Positions 31,226-40,406 are shown, counted from the first letter of the stretch. The stretch: DNA of 49,602 nt from an uncultured Bacteriovoracaceae bacterium (GCA_937930825.1 CALHBL010000101.1:1-49602), one strand, 5' to 3'. The notes: a model not told the origin generated them from the letters alone. Program-made: numbers and translations.

Positions 31226-32752
31226 CTATTCATTACCGAATTTGTTTTCTATAGCTTTTAGAAGAAGGTCTTGTTCCACTTTCTTTTTCCGGGCTTTTTC
31301 TTCTCTTTGTTGTTGGAGGCGTTCACGCTTTTTGGTAATAGCATCATCTGTAGCAAGTTCAATGAGTCTTTCTATTCGAGCTACAGCAGTTGCGTCACTT
31401 GCATTATCAAGCATAGGCTTGAGTTCAGTGGCAATGCAATCTCTAAGAGAATCATCTTTTTCATCACCTAAACTCTTTTGAATGCAGTCGTTGATTTGTG
31501 CTATTTCCTTATGATCTTCTCCGAAAAGCTCAGGAAACTTTAGACCAGGATACTTCACTATAGCATCAAATATTTCAAGAGGGCCTTTTCCATTAAGAAG
31601 TGAGTTTACAGTGGCACCCGTTGCACCGAATGCTGCTGGATGTTTTCGCGCTAGTGAATAGAGGGGTACTTTACTAAGAATTCCTCCACTGCTTCCGCCT
31701 GAAGTAATTGCATCCTTTACTTTCTTTCCACCTAGATCCTCAGCTAGCTTGAGGAGGGATGAGTTCTTTAGATCGTCATAATTATTACTGACGGTTTTTG
31801 TAAGGTCATTAAACTCTCTTAGTAACTCTTTTCTTCTAAGCCGTTCCATCTCGTCAGTAGGAACCTGACTTTTTAGACTATTGGTAATGTTGTTAAGGTG
31901 ATCATCCACTACGGAGAGCTCTTTTTGAAACATTTCAATCTTCTTAGGGTTATCCTTATTCTTCTTAATTTTCTTATTCAGAGTCAAGGAAAGGTCATAT
32001 AAATCTCGTCCAATAATTGTAAGCCTTCTTCGGTCCATTGCTTGCTCCCGAAATAGATCAGGCAGCTTTCCTTTCTTTCCATTCTTACTGACAATACCGT
32101 TACGAACTCTTTTAAGCTTACCTTGTAATTTCACAAATTGACTATGATTCCTAATTTGTTTGAGATCACCAATATCATCGAAATCAACTAGTCCCTTTCG
32201 TATTGCTAAATATTCAAGATCCAAGGGGTACTTGATAGGTCCTTTTTTTGCTAGCTTTTCTAAGGCAAGAATATTCTTATCCAAGCTCGTCAGCTGAGCT
32301 TTCAAATTGTTTGCATTCTTCGTTACGTTATTAGTTCTACCTACCCATTTATTGAGTGCTTGCTCAGCTTTATTTAAAGAGTCTGTATTTCGCTTATTTT
32401 CACGGAGTCTTAAATTCTTACTTAAGCTTTGAAGAACTGGCCATAGTCCTTCTTCATCTTTCATGAAAGTACTAGAGAGTTCATTGTCATTCCAATTACG
32501 AAACCTTCTCATTAGCTTGCTGACCTTACTATCGTCTTCTTCTAGTATATCTTCAAGGTTACTTACTTTGTCTTTTGAAACATTTTGTTTTGGAATGGCT
32601 TGATTTAAACTTTTCTGGGTTTTTTCTAGAGCAGCAGCTTCTGCTTTATCGTCAAGGAGTCCATCTAGAAGAATGTTGCCGCATTCACTGTCTACTGGCC
32701 CACTTCCATAAACACTGCCGATAATGAGGATAAGAGCAACTAGAGACGACAT
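31226..32752 (-). CDS. Secreted coiled-coil protein, unknown function
   Basis: A 508-aa protein with a signal peptide (MSSLVALILIIGSVYG). It is mostly helical and highly charged, with several coiled-coil stretches, a weakly hydrophobic glycine/alanine segment around 355-395 (SSGGILSKVPLYSLARKHPA) and a very basic, glutamine-rich coiled coil at the end (KKRERLQQQREEKARKKK). It overlaps the end of the upstream 638-aa gene by 13 bases, so the two are translated together and probably work together. No recognisable catalytic domain. Confidence 0.7.
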   Translation of the reverse strand: MSSLVALILIIGSVYGSGPVDSECGNILLDGLLDDKAEAAALEKTQKSLNQAIPKQNVSKDKVSNLEDILEEDDSKVSKLMRRFRNWNDNELSSTFMKDEEGLWPVLQSLSKNLRLRENKRNTDSLNKAEQALNKWVGRTNNVTKNANNLKAQLTSLDKNILALEKLAKKGPIKYPLDLEYLAIRKGLVDFDDIGDLKQIRNHSQFVKLQGKLKRVRNGIVSKNGKKGKLPDLFREQAMDRRRLTIIGRDLYDLSLTLNKKIKKNKDNPKKIEMFQKELSVVDDHLNNITNSLKSQVPTDEMERLRRKELLREFNDLTKTVSNNYDDLKNSSLLKLAEDLGGKKVKDAITSGGSSGGILSKVPLYSLARKHPAAFGATGATVNSLLNGKGPLEIFDAIVKYPGLKFPELFGEDHKEIAQINDCIQKSLGDEKDDSLRDCIATELKPMLDNASDATAVARIERLIELATDDAITKKRERLQQQREEKARKKKVEQDLLLKAIENKFGNE

Positions 32753-34656
32753 TGATTATTAACCTTTTTTAAGAACTTATTCATTATTTGAGAAGATTTC
32801 TCAGGTCCCCAGATGAGCATTTGATTCAGAAAGGCCTTTAACTTTTGTGGTTCGAGATAGCTAAGATGGCCAGTGAAAGCTCCAAGTTTATCTCCTGGAT
32901 TTAGCGCCTGAAGTTTTTTAAAGAGAGCAGAATATTCTGACCGTTTAAGAACTCTAGTGAAGAGATTATTAACCTTACTTAAGTGACTTGCAGTTTTGCC
33001 ATTCTTCAGTATTTTATTCCCAAAGTGAGCAGATTTCACAACCGTATTAAGAGCAGCAATATTGGCAACACTGAAGCCGATAGAGTACGCCATCTCACTT
33101 ACTTTTTCTTGGTATAATGCCGCAGTTTCACTTAAGTCTGCTAGACTTTCTTTGTCACCATTATTAGCTAAAATGGCCCTTTCGTAATTTACTAAGTCTG
33201 TTCTAGCATTGAAGGCAGTCGCACCATGATGAATAGTGGCAGTGGCTCCAATGACAGCTCCTGTAACCGCCAAAGAACCTGACGCAGCAGAGAGAATACC
33301 AACGCCAAAGGCACTGCCAAAGCCAGTAACAACAAGAGCGCCACCAACAACGAGGCCCGCAATCATAATACCAGTATCTATGGCCTCATCATCTTTCTTA
33401 TCTTGGTCATTTTCATTCATTAGAGAACAGATCTTTGCTGTATATTCAGGATAATTGATTAGAATTTGGCCTATGGCCGCGGGGCTTGATTTGATGAGCC
33501 TCTTTATATTATTCTTTGAAAACTTTATTGAGCTTTGTTCTCTACCTTTTTTTCTTTGGTTATTACGATTAGTTTTACGGGTTAAGAGGTCACTGCCAGC
33601 ACGGGCTATGCTGTTCCTTGCTTGTTGTACTGCCAATTCGATATCTTCTCGAGTGACATTCCTATGGTCGGAGTAGCTGTATACTGTTTTGCCATTTTCG
33701 ATATCTTCTTCAATGTCTTTTTCTATGAGCTTTAACCCTCCGATCTTATGGCGTAAGTCTCTTGTAGACATAAGAAGGCCGGGCCCATTAGCCGCGAAAT
33801 TCATATACTCTTGTCTATAGGAGTTGTAGGATTGTCTGAAGTTATCATCAATAATAGGATCATCGCTATTGATGAGTCTGTTGCGAAATCTTCCCTCGCT
33901 AACTCCTATGGCAGGGTCTTTTAGCATCCTATTGAGGTTTCCTACTGTTTGATTGATCTCTGTAACCGCAAAGTCAGTGCCAGTTTGCTTAGTGCCTTTA
34001 TGGAGAGATCTATATTTCTCTTTTAAGTTCTCCACCATCCTTCTATCTTCAGGACTGCAATTGAATTGATTACAGAAGTTAACTTGAGCCTGAGGTCTGC
34101 ACTTAAGAAGAGGGCAATCCTTCTTTTTATTAAGGGAGTCTTCGTAGTGATGGGTTAAATACATATAGCTATTGATGGCATTATCCAGACTTTGAGAGAT
34201 GAGAAGATTATCAATTTCTCGAAAATCAACGGCATCAACGATTTTCTCTAAATCATCAGTAGGGACACCCGTAGTATTGAGGCTATTGAAGAGACTGCAA
34301 TCAATGCGAGAAACTTTTGAATTACCTGCTGTATCCAGATATCTCTTGGCAAGGGCATTATTCTTATTCTTGAGGCACTTAGAAAAAGTATCCTCAATAT
34401 GAAGGTAGTTTTTTACTTTAGCTAGAGGCGTATTTAGCCTTTTGAGCTGTTCATTTGTTAGGTTGGGGTTACTTTTAATAAATAGCTCAGTACCCTTTAT
34501 TGAATTAACTCTAGTCTCTCTGGCCTCAGGTAAGAATGTAGTAATGCTATTTAATGAAGTAACGTAATTGGTAACAGCTTCATCCAAAGAGCTTGCAAAC
34601 GTATGTTCACCTAGAAGTGAGTATATTAATAGAGATAATAGTGTTTTATAAATCAT
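32740..34656 (-). CDS. Secreted protein with a glycine-rich hydrophobic hairpin, unknown function
   Basis: A 638-aa protein with a signal peptide cleaved near TFAS-SLDEA. The first 400 residues are helical and charged, with cysteines clustered around 180-200 (CPLLKC, FCNQFNC). Residues 425-475 form two long hydrophobic, glycine-rich segments (MIAGLVVGGALVVTGFGSAF and an alanine-rich one) separated by a short turn, like a membrane-inserting hairpin. The rest is helical. The pattern recalls pore-forming or phage-like inserted proteins, but no family is recognised. It is the first of two overlapping genes. Confidence 0.7.
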   Translation of the reverse strand: MIYKTLLSLLIYSLLGEHTFASSLDEAVTNYVTSLNSITTFLPEARETRVNSIKGTELFIKSNPNLTNEQLKRLNTPLAKVKNYLHIEDTFSKCLKNKNNALAKRYLDTAGNSKVSRIDCSLFNSLNTTGVPTDDLEKIVDAVDFREIDNLLISQSLDNAINSYMYLTHHYEDSLNKKKDCPLLKCRPQAQVNFCNQFNCSPEDRRMVENLKEKYRSLHKGTKQTGTDFAVTEINQTVGNLNRMLKDPAIGVSEGRFRNRLINSDDPIIDDNFRQSYNSYRQEYMNFAANGPGLLMSTRDLRHKIGGLKLIEKDIEEDIENGKTVYSYSDHRNVTREDIELAVQQARNSIARAGSDLLTRKTNRNNQRKKGREQSSIKFSKNNIKRLIKSSPAAIGQILINYPEYTAKICSLMNENDQDKKDDEAIDTGIMIAGLVVGGALVVTGFGSAFGVGILSAASGSLAVTGAVIGATATIHHGATAFNARTDLVNYERAILANNGDKESLADLSETAALYQEKVSEMAYSIGFSVANIAALNTVVKSAHFGNKILKNGKTASHLSKVNNLFTRVLKRSEYSALFKKLQALNPGDKLGAFTGHLSYLEPQKLKAFLNQMLIWGPEKSSQIMNKFLKKVNNQCRL

Positions 34657-34768
34657 TGCTATCTTTATCGGATAGTTAATTCAAAATAATAAGCTTAAAA
34701 AAAAAGAGTACTTGAGGTTTTCAATTAACTAATTCTAGTCAATTTTTCTCATAATTTATGTCAATTCC

Positions 34769-34797
34769 TTGGCTGGCTATGGACATCGAAGTATAAA
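34769..34797 (+). promoter_or_regulatory. Promoter of the hpf gene
   Basis: TTGGCT (34769-34774), 17 bases, TATAAA (34792-34797). The expected start near 34804 leaves a leader of about 108 bases before the hpf ATG. Confidence 0.55.
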
Positions 34798-34849
34798 TCT
34801 ATATGCTAAAAATTAATTCATACACAACTGCTGCGAAGGAGCTGTGTAT

Positions 34850-34872
34850 ACTCGAACCTATTCGAGTTTTTA
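34850..34872 (+). terminator. Terminator-like hairpin within the hpf leader
   Basis: ACTCGAA (34850-34856), loop CCTA, TTCGAGT (34861-34867), then TTTT. An upstream arm (ACACA...GCT / AGC...TGTGT, about 34822-34847) can also pair. Placed between promoter and gene it may act as an attenuator or mark a short leader RNA. Confidence 0.5.
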
Positions 34873-34911
34873 TCTGAAAAGCTCAATGAGCATGACTATA
34901 GAGGAGTTATT

Positions 34912-35187
34912 ATGAACTTAAGTATTACCGCAAGACACATGGATCACTCAGAAAGCGTTGATGAAATGATCAAGGAAAAGCTTACGACTATTGATAATAA
35001 GCACCTAGGCCCAACCGCAAAAGTTCAGTGGACGAGTTGGGTAGAGCATAAAGAGCACTACGCAACAGCTCATATTCTAGATAGTGGACACGAATTCTTC
35101 GTGAAAGCTGATAGCGATAATATGTACAAAACAATAGACCTCGTAATTAAAAAGCTAGAATCAAGGTTCCAGCATAGCCACAGCTAA
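34912..35187 (+). CDS. hpf: Short ribosome hibernation promoting factor
   Basis: A 91-aa protein of the HPF/RaiA family, which binds the small ribosomal subunit's decoding region in starved cells and stops translation. The fold is shown by the start MNLSITARHMDHSESVDEMIKEKL, the pattern VEHKEHYATAHIL for the second strand pair, and the helix YKTIDLVIKKLESRFQ. No C-terminal dimerisation domain, so it is the short form. GAGGAG lies 6 bases before the ATG. It is monocistronic with a structured leader, which fits stress control. Confidence 0.9.
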   Translation: MNLSITARHMDHSESVDEMIKEKLTTIDNKHLGPTAKVQWTSWVEHKEHYATAHILDSGHEFFVKADSDNMYKTIDLVIKKLESRFQHSHS

Positions 35188-35315
35188 GAAACCCTGAACC
35201 TAGTCTTGTTTGTATTTCTAAAATGAGGCTAGGTTAATTAGTCATAAATTCATCTAAAGACTTGAATACTTTTCACTAGCGGTATTCTTAAGCTCTCTTT
35301 TTTCTTTGTATTGAG

Positions 35316-35438
35316 TTAGTTAAAGGCCGCATTTAGGATAAGCCCAGCGCTGACAAAGGGAAAAACAAAGAGCATACAAAAGATAAAAGCATTAAAGAAG
35401 AATTCATCCCAGCTTTTAATGACAAAAAGTTTTTTCAT
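35316..35438 (-). CDS. 40-aa membrane peptide at the end of the cbb3 operon
   Basis: Found by translating the gap. ATG 35438-35436 lies inside the last codons of the SafE-like gene, overlapping it by 23 bases; TAA is 35316-35318. The peptide has a charged start (MKKLFVIKSWDEFFFN) and one strongly hydrophobic helix (AFIFCMLFVFPFVSAGLI). Small single-helix subunits are common in haem-copper oxidases, and position in the operon suggests one here or an assembly factor. No family is recognised; its length and overlap make it a moderate call. Confidence 0.5.
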   Translation of the reverse strand: MKKLFVIKSWDEFFFNAFIFCMLFVFPFVSAGLILNAAFN

Positions 35439-36111
35439 AAACACCCACAAGCCTATAAGTAATAATAAAGAGGCCCAAAGAAGTCGTAGCAGTTGCGACT
35501 ATCTGAGGCCATCTTTTTTTGATTGGTTGAAGAATTTTAACGATGATACTAGGGGCAACCAAGAGTGCTGGAATTGTCCCCAGGCAAAAGGATGCCATTC
35601 CAATAGCTCCTGTCGTTGGATTTTGAAAGGTTGTAAGAGCAATTAGAACACCATAGAGAAGACCGCAGGGGAGTAGACTTGAGGAAATACCGATTAAGAA
35701 GCTTCTTAAAAGAAGGTTCTTAGTTTTAAAAAATAGTGAGTAAACTTTATTGACACTTTTTTGAAAAAAAAGAGGGCCTCTGAGTTGCAATTTACCGCTA
35801 CGGAATGCTCTCAATCCAAAGATGATAAACCCTAGACCTAGAATAAATGAGGGGATCAACTGGATTAGCGGATCTTGAAAAAATTGAGTAAATGTGGAAC
35901 CAGCAAGACCAGCTATGAAACCAAGAGTTGTATAACTAATGATTCTTCCCATGTGGTAGAAAACTAAAGAGGAATTTTTCGAAGCACAGGTTGAAGCAAA
36001 GGCCCCACACATTCCAATGCAATGGATAGAACCTGAAAATCCTACAAGAAAGGTTATAGCGATAACTCCTAACTTATCAGCTTCTAATAAGCTAGTTGAG
36101 AGGTCCGACAA
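35416..36111 (-). CDS. SafE/UreH-like membrane protein of cytochrome oxidase cluster
   Basis: A 231-aa protein with six membrane helices. The signature SGSIHCIGMCGAFAS (G-x-x-H-C-x-G-M-C-G) belongs to the TauE/SafE-like DUF found beside cbb3 genes (sometimes annotated as sulfite exporter or as cytochrome c biogenesis protein). The two cysteines and the histidine suggest metal handling, probably copper or thiol chemistry for oxidase assembly; that is inference from context. Its start overlaps ccoG by 20 bases. Confidence 0.8.
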   Translation of the reverse strand: MSDLSTSLLEADKLGVIAITFLVGFSGSIHCIGMCGAFASTCASKNSSLVFYHMGRIISYTTLGFIAGLAGSTFTQFFQDPLIQLIPSFILGLGFIIFGLRAFRSGKLQLRGPLFFQKSVNKVYSLFFKTKNLLLRSFLIGISSSLLPCGLLYGVLIALTTFQNPTTGAIGMASFCLGTIPALLVAPSIIVKILQPIKKRWPQIVATATTSLGLFIITYRLVGVYEKTFCH

Positions 36112-37495
36112 GGCTTACCTCCTTCTCTAGCAATTTCTTCCCTTTTATATTTTTAAATATAAGCTTCGCCTTTGCACTACCTGTCGCTAGGAGGTTTTGA
36201 GGAAAACGAAAATGGATCAGAATATCTTTAGAGCTTTTACCACTTATTTTGAAAGGGTTTTTACGTGTGAAAATCTCTATAGATTTATTGTCTTTAATTG
36301 ATAAGGCGATTTCATTTTTGGTCGAACTTTTATAGTCAATTCTTAGCCGGTAGAGGTTAGTTATTATTCTTTTATCATTAATGATCTTCTCTGAATAAGG
36401 TGCTCGTCCCGCCCGTATGAGTGTGGCCTGAAGATCATCTAAGTGCAGAATACTTCTTATAAAGAGACCTAGTACGGTCACAATTGCCAAGCAGTATATA
36501 ACTCTTCTCGTGTCAATTTTCTTTACCTTCTTACCTTCAAGATTTGCTTCGCTATCGTAGCGAATAAGACCTTCTGGCCTCTTAAGCTTTCTCATAATAT
36601 CGTCACAAGCATCTATACAATTTGTGCAAGAAATACATTCAAGTTGAGTGCCTCTTCTAATATCGATACCAGTAGGACAGACTTTTACGCAGTGATAGCA
36701 ATTGATACAGTCGCCTTCTTCTTCGGTTGGAACTGACCCTCGTCTTGGGTCCCCCCTACTCTTATCATAGGCAACTACTAAACTAGACTCATCCATCATT
36801 ACAGACTGAAGTCTTCCGTAAGGACAGGCAATAATACAGAACTGCTCTCGGAACCAACCAAAATCAAAGAGGAGCACACCTGTAACGAAAAGCATAATTG
36901 AAAATAGGCCGATATGCTCACTTGGTGGAGAGAGCGTGATTTTAAAAAGCTCGTGAGTTCCAACAAAGTAACCTAAGAAGGAATGGCTTATATGTAGAGT
37001 AACTAGCGTGAAAAGAAACCACTTGATTCCTTTCTTAGTTATTTTCTCTAAGTTCCAAGGCATTTCCTGAAGCTTCTGCCTTGCTCTGGCCTTACCTTCA
37101 ATCAGTTGTTCAATTCTTCCGTAGATAAGATCGATGAAGACAGTCTGCGGGCATCCCCAGCCACACCATACTCGCCCGAGCACACTTGTGAGAAGCCCCA
37201 TGGTAAAAATGAACCCAAGAATTATAAGAAGAAAGAGGGGGGCATCGTGAGCAAAGAAAGTGGTCCCAAAGAAAGTAAACTCCCTTGCAGGTATATTAAG
37301 CAAGATGATTTGCTTACCCTTAAAGTGAATCCATGGAAGAACGAGGTAGAGAATAACGAGGAAGCTATAGAAATAGGTTCGCCGGTTTCTCCATTTACCC
37401 TTGACGCTTTCAGGATGAATATAGACTCTCTTGCCTTGTTCATCTGTTGTAGCGAGTCTTTCTTCATGAAGTTCGAATTTATTCTTTGTACTCAT
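36092..37495 (-). CDS. ccoG: Cytochrome c oxidase accessory protein CcoG (FixG/RdxA)
   Basis: A 467-aa inner-membrane protein needed for cbb3 assembly, thought to reduce Cu(II) for CcoI. It has membrane helices near 37-57 and 82-105 (WCGWGCPQTVF), further helices near 160-215, then two [4Fe-4S] motifs (CINCYHCVKVCPTG and CISCTNCIDACD), a last helix at about 335 and a C-terminal FixG immunoglobulin-like domain. All cluster cysteines are present. Its ATG shares one base with the ccoP stop (TAATG). No separate ccoH gene is found next to it. Confidence 0.94.
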   Translation of the reverse strand: MSTKNKFELHEERLATTDEQGKRVYIHPESVKGKWRNRRTYFYSFLVILYLVLPWIHFKGKQIILLNIPAREFTFFGTTFFAHDAPLFLLIILGFIFTMGLLTSVLGRVWCGWGCPQTVFIDLIYGRIEQLIEGKARARQKLQEMPWNLEKITKKGIKWFLFTLVTLHISHSFLGYFVGTHELFKITLSPPSEHIGLFSIMLFVTGVLLFDFGWFREQFCIIACPYGRLQSVMMDESSLVVAYDKSRGDPRRGSVPTEEEGDCINCYHCVKVCPTGIDIRRGTQLECISCTNCIDACDDIMRKLKRPEGLIRYDSEANLEGKKVKKIDTRRVIYCLAIVTVLGLFIRSILHLDDLQATLIRAGRAPYSEKIINDKRIITNLYRLRIDYKSSTKNEIALSIKDNKSIEIFTRKNPFKISGKSSKDILIHFRFPQNLLATGSAKAKLIFKNIKGKKLLEKEVSLVGPLN

Positions 37496-38100
37496 TACTT
37501 TATTTCCACTCCCTGAGGTTCTTTTCCATCAGGTGCATTAGTATTATGAACGCTAAGGACGTACTTAACAGCGGCAAAGAGCTCTTCTTTAGAGAGTTCA
37601 TCCGCCCATGCTGGCATTCCATTATCTTCGTTTCCGACTAGGATAAAGCCATATATGTCTCCTGCGGTTACTCTCTTCAAATTGAGCCAATGAGAGTCCG
37701 TAAGGTTAGGTCCAATATCCCCTTTACCTTTTTCCTCATGACAAGAAAGACAATTCTCTTCGTAGACAAGAGCGGCTTGTTGGACGCTCTCTGGTCGTTC
37801 ATTCCAGACCTTGTACGCAGCAGCATCAAAGTTACCTGTTAGCTTTCTTTGCTCTTCTCTCTTTGCTTCTACCTTAGCAAGCTCTTTTTGATACTCTTGG
37901 GCCAATGAAGGGGCACCTGCAAAGTTATAGAGGTAGATATAGAAAACAGCAAAGAAGCCACCAGCAATAAACGTCCATAACCACCAAGAGGGAAGAGGGT
38001 AGTCAAACTCTTCAATTCCATCATAGTTATGATCCATGAGAAGGTTTTTTTCAGCATCATTTAGAATGGTGTTTTTTTGATTGTCATCATGATTATTCAT
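37495..38100 (-). CDS. ccoP: cbb3 oxidase subunit III CcoP, single-haem form
   Basis: A 201-aa subunit that feeds electrons to the catalytic core. The N-terminus has the typical YDGIEEFDYPLPSWWLWTF segment and one membrane helix (about 40-60). Only one haem c motif, CLSCHEEKGKGDIGPNLTD, is present, with the likely axial methionine in NGMPAWADEL. Classic CcoP is about 300 aa with two haem c groups, so this is a reduced form. It overlaps ccoQ by 8 bases and abuts ccoG. Confidence 0.92.
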   Translation of the reverse strand: MNNHDDNQKNTILNDAEKNLLMDHNYDGIEEFDYPLPSWWLWTFIAGGFFAVFYIYLYNFAGAPSLAQEYQKELAKVEAKREEQRKLTGNFDAAAYKVWNERPESVQQAALVYEENCLSCHEEKGKGDIGPNLTDSHWLNLKRVTAGDIYGFILVGNEDNGMPAWADELSKEELFAAVKYVLSVHNTNAPDGKEPQGVEIK

Positions 38101-38266
38101 TCTTTATTCCTTCATCGAAAACGATTGTTCCAATTTCATCATAATGTTTTTTAGAGTTCTTTCTAAAAGTCCAAAAAACTACAAAGGTAAAAAAACTAAG
38201 AAAAATTACAAATGCTACAACTGTAAGATCTGTCCATGCAAAATTACTCAACACTTGAGACTTCAT
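38093..38266 (-). CDS. ccoQ: cbb3 oxidase small subunit CcoQ
   Basis: A 57-aa single-helix protein that stabilises cbb3 oxidase. ATG 38266 is used because GGGAGGTAAGA sits immediately upstream (the frame is open further to 38290, inside ccoNO). One membrane helix (LTVVAFVIFLSFFTFVVFW) is followed by the typical cytoplasmic tail with KKHYDEIGTIVFDEG. It overlaps the end of ccoNO by 23 bases and the start of ccoP by 8. Confidence 0.85.
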   Translation of the reverse strand: MKSQVLSNFAWTDLTVVAFVIFLSFFTFVVFWTFRKNSKKHYDEIGTIVFDEGIKNE

Positions 38267-40406
38267 TCTTACCTCCCATGTCCACGCCAAGTCTTTGAAG
38301 ATAGGCTATGAGTGCTATAATTTCTTTATCTACCATTTTGTTAGGAACGCCATCACTTACAAGTCCTGTCATCATAGAAGTCGCCTGGGCCATGGCATTT
38401 ATTGCGGCCTGATCAATTTCTTGTGAGCTATAAGGCGCACCAAGGGCTTCGAGGATAGTAAGCTTCTTTGGAAGTTGCTTGAACTTAACCTTATTCTTAT
38501 ATAGCCAAGGATAGTTTGGCATTATTGATCCCGGAGTAACATTTCGAGGATCAAGCATATGACGGTAGTGCCACATATCTGAATACTTCTTTCCTACACG
38601 GTGTAGATCAGGTCCAATTCTTCTGGAGCCCCACTGAAAAGGGCGATCATAAACATATTCTGCAGCATTTGAGACACGTCCATAACGTAACTTTTCAGAT
38701 ACAATTGGTCTTACCATTTGAGAGTGGCAGGTATAGCAGCCTTCTCTTACATAGATATCTCTTCCCGCTACCTCTAGTGCTGTGTAGGGCTTAACTCTTG
38801 AGTCCTTAACCACAAACTGATTAGAGACAAGTGAAGGAACAAGCTCAATAACAGTACCAACTAAAATAGCCAAAAAAGCTAGAATAGAGAAAACCAGAGG
38901 AATTCCTTCTAGCTTCCTATGTTTACCACCATGAGTATCAAGTGGATTCATGGAAAGAGGAAGTGCTTTAAACTCTTGCTCCTCTTCTTGTTTCGGTGCA
39001 AGTTTGATTGTTTTATAGAGATTGTAAACAAGGAGTATGAAGCCAAAGAGAACAAGCGTTCCACCAAAGGCCCTAACCCAGTACATCGGTACGATTTTAA
39101 CAACAGTTTCTATGAAGTTTGGATAAACAAGTTTTCCAGTCTCATCTACTGCTTGCCACATCAATCCCTGAGTAATGCCTGCTACCCACATAGATACAAT
39201 ATAAAGAACAAGGCCTATCGTTGCAGACCAGAATTGCATATTCGCCAGTTTATTTGAATAAAGCTTAGTATTCCAAAGCTTGGGAACCATATAATAGAGC
39301 ATTCCAGAGATGATCATGTAGTTCCAGCCGATAGTGCCAGAGTGAACATGACCAACAATCCAATCTGTAAAGTGAGCTAGGGAGTTTACTGATTTTATAG
39401 ATAGGAGTGGGCCTTCAAAAGTCGACATTCCATAGAATGTTACTGAAGTTGCAAGAAATTTTAAAATAGGCTCTTTTCTAACTCGGTCCCAGGCTCCACG
39501 AAGTGTTAGCAAGCCATTGATCATACCACCCCAAGATGGTGCCCATAGGGCAATAGAAAAGGCCATTCCAACTGATTGAACCCACTCTGGTAAAGTTGAG
39601 TAAAGTAAGTGGTGTGGTCCTGCCCAGATATAAACGAAAATGAGTGACCAAAAATGGATTATCGAAAGTCTGTATGAGTAGACGGGACGATTAATTGCTT
39701 TAGGAATGAAGTAGTACATTAAACCTAGAAAAGGAGTCGTTAAAAAGAAGGCCACTGCATTATGACCATACCACCACTGGACCAGAGCATCTTGAACACC
39801 TGCAAAGGCAGAGTAAGACTTCATTAAACTAACAGGAATTGCTAAATTATTTACTACATAAAGAACAGCAACAGTAATAATCGTTGCAATATAGAACCAA
39901 ATAGCGACGTAAATATGCCTCTCTCTTCTCTTTTTAATGGTTAGAAAGAAGTTGACTCCAAAGATGACCCAAACAACTGCAACAAGAATATCAATTGGCC
40001 ATTCAAGTTCTGCATATTCTTTAGCACTTGATATGCCGAGGGGAAGCGTTATAGCTGCAAGAACGATAATAATTTGCCAGCCCCAGAAGTGAATACGCCC
40101 TAAAAGATCACTTCCCATTCTTGTCTTCAGCAATCTCTGCGTCGAGTAATAAACCCCAGCAAAGATAGCATTACCGGTAAAAGCGAATATGGCCGCGTTG
40201 GTGTGTAATGGTCTGAGACGACCAAAAGTAAACCATGGCAGATCTAAGTTCAGTTTCCAGTTTGCTAGTTCAAATGCTATCCAGACTCCTAAAGAGAGGG
40301 CAACGATCCCCCAAATAACAGTCGCAATAACAAAGAGTTTTGTTAGCTTGTCGTCGTAAGAAAAAGACTCTAAATCTTTTTCCTCGTACGCAACATCAGT
40401 GCTCAT
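38244..40406 (-). CDS. ccoNO: Fused cbb3 oxidase subunits I and II, CcoNO
   Basis: One 720-aa protein joins the catalytic haem-copper subunit CcoN (about 1-470) to the monohaem cytochrome CcoO (about 500-720). In CcoN, His68 and His355 are haem ligands, His215, His265 and His266 bind CuB, and His353 is the high-spin haem ligand region (GHVHSGTIGWN). In CcoO a membrane helix (about 503-523) precedes the haem site CYTCHSQMVRP (Cys557, Cys560, His561). The fusion is known from Bacteroidetes and Bdellovibrio relatives. It is the terminal oxidase for low oxygen, reducing O2 to water. The start overlaps the ccoS stop (ATGA). Confidence 0.95.
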   Translation of the reverse strand: MSTDVAYEEKDLESFSYDDKLTKLFVIATVIWGIVALSLGVWIAFELANWKLNLDLPWFTFGRLRPLHTNAAIFAFTGNAIFAGVYYSTQRLLKTRMGSDLLGRIHFWGWQIIIVLAAITLPLGISSAKEYAELEWPIDILVAVVWVIFGVNFFLTIKKRRERHIYVAIWFYIATIITVAVLYVVNNLAIPVSLMKSYSAFAGVQDALVQWWYGHNAVAFFLTTPFLGLMYYFIPKAINRPVYSYRLSIIHFWSLIFVYIWAGPHHLLYSTLPEWVQSVGMAFSIALWAPSWGGMINGLLTLRGAWDRVRKEPILKFLATSVTFYGMSTFEGPLLSIKSVNSLAHFTDWIVGHVHSGTIGWNYMIISGMLYYMVPKLWNTKLYSNKLANMQFWSATIGLVLYIVSMWVAGITQGLMWQAVDETGKLVYPNFIETVVKIVPMYWVRAFGGTLVLFGFILLVYNLYKTIKLAPKQEEEQEFKALPLSMNPLDTHGGKHRKLEGIPLVFSILAFLAILVGTVIELVPSLVSNQFVVKDSRVKPYTALEVAGRDIYVREGCYTCHSQMVRPIVSEKLRYGRVSNAAEYVYDRPFQWGSRRIGPDLHRVGKKYSDMWHYRHMLDPRNVTPGSIMPNYPWLYKNKVKFKQLPKKLTILEALGAPYSSQEIDQAAINAMAQATSMMTGLVSDGVPNKMVDKEIIALIAYLQRLGVDMGGKNEVSSVE

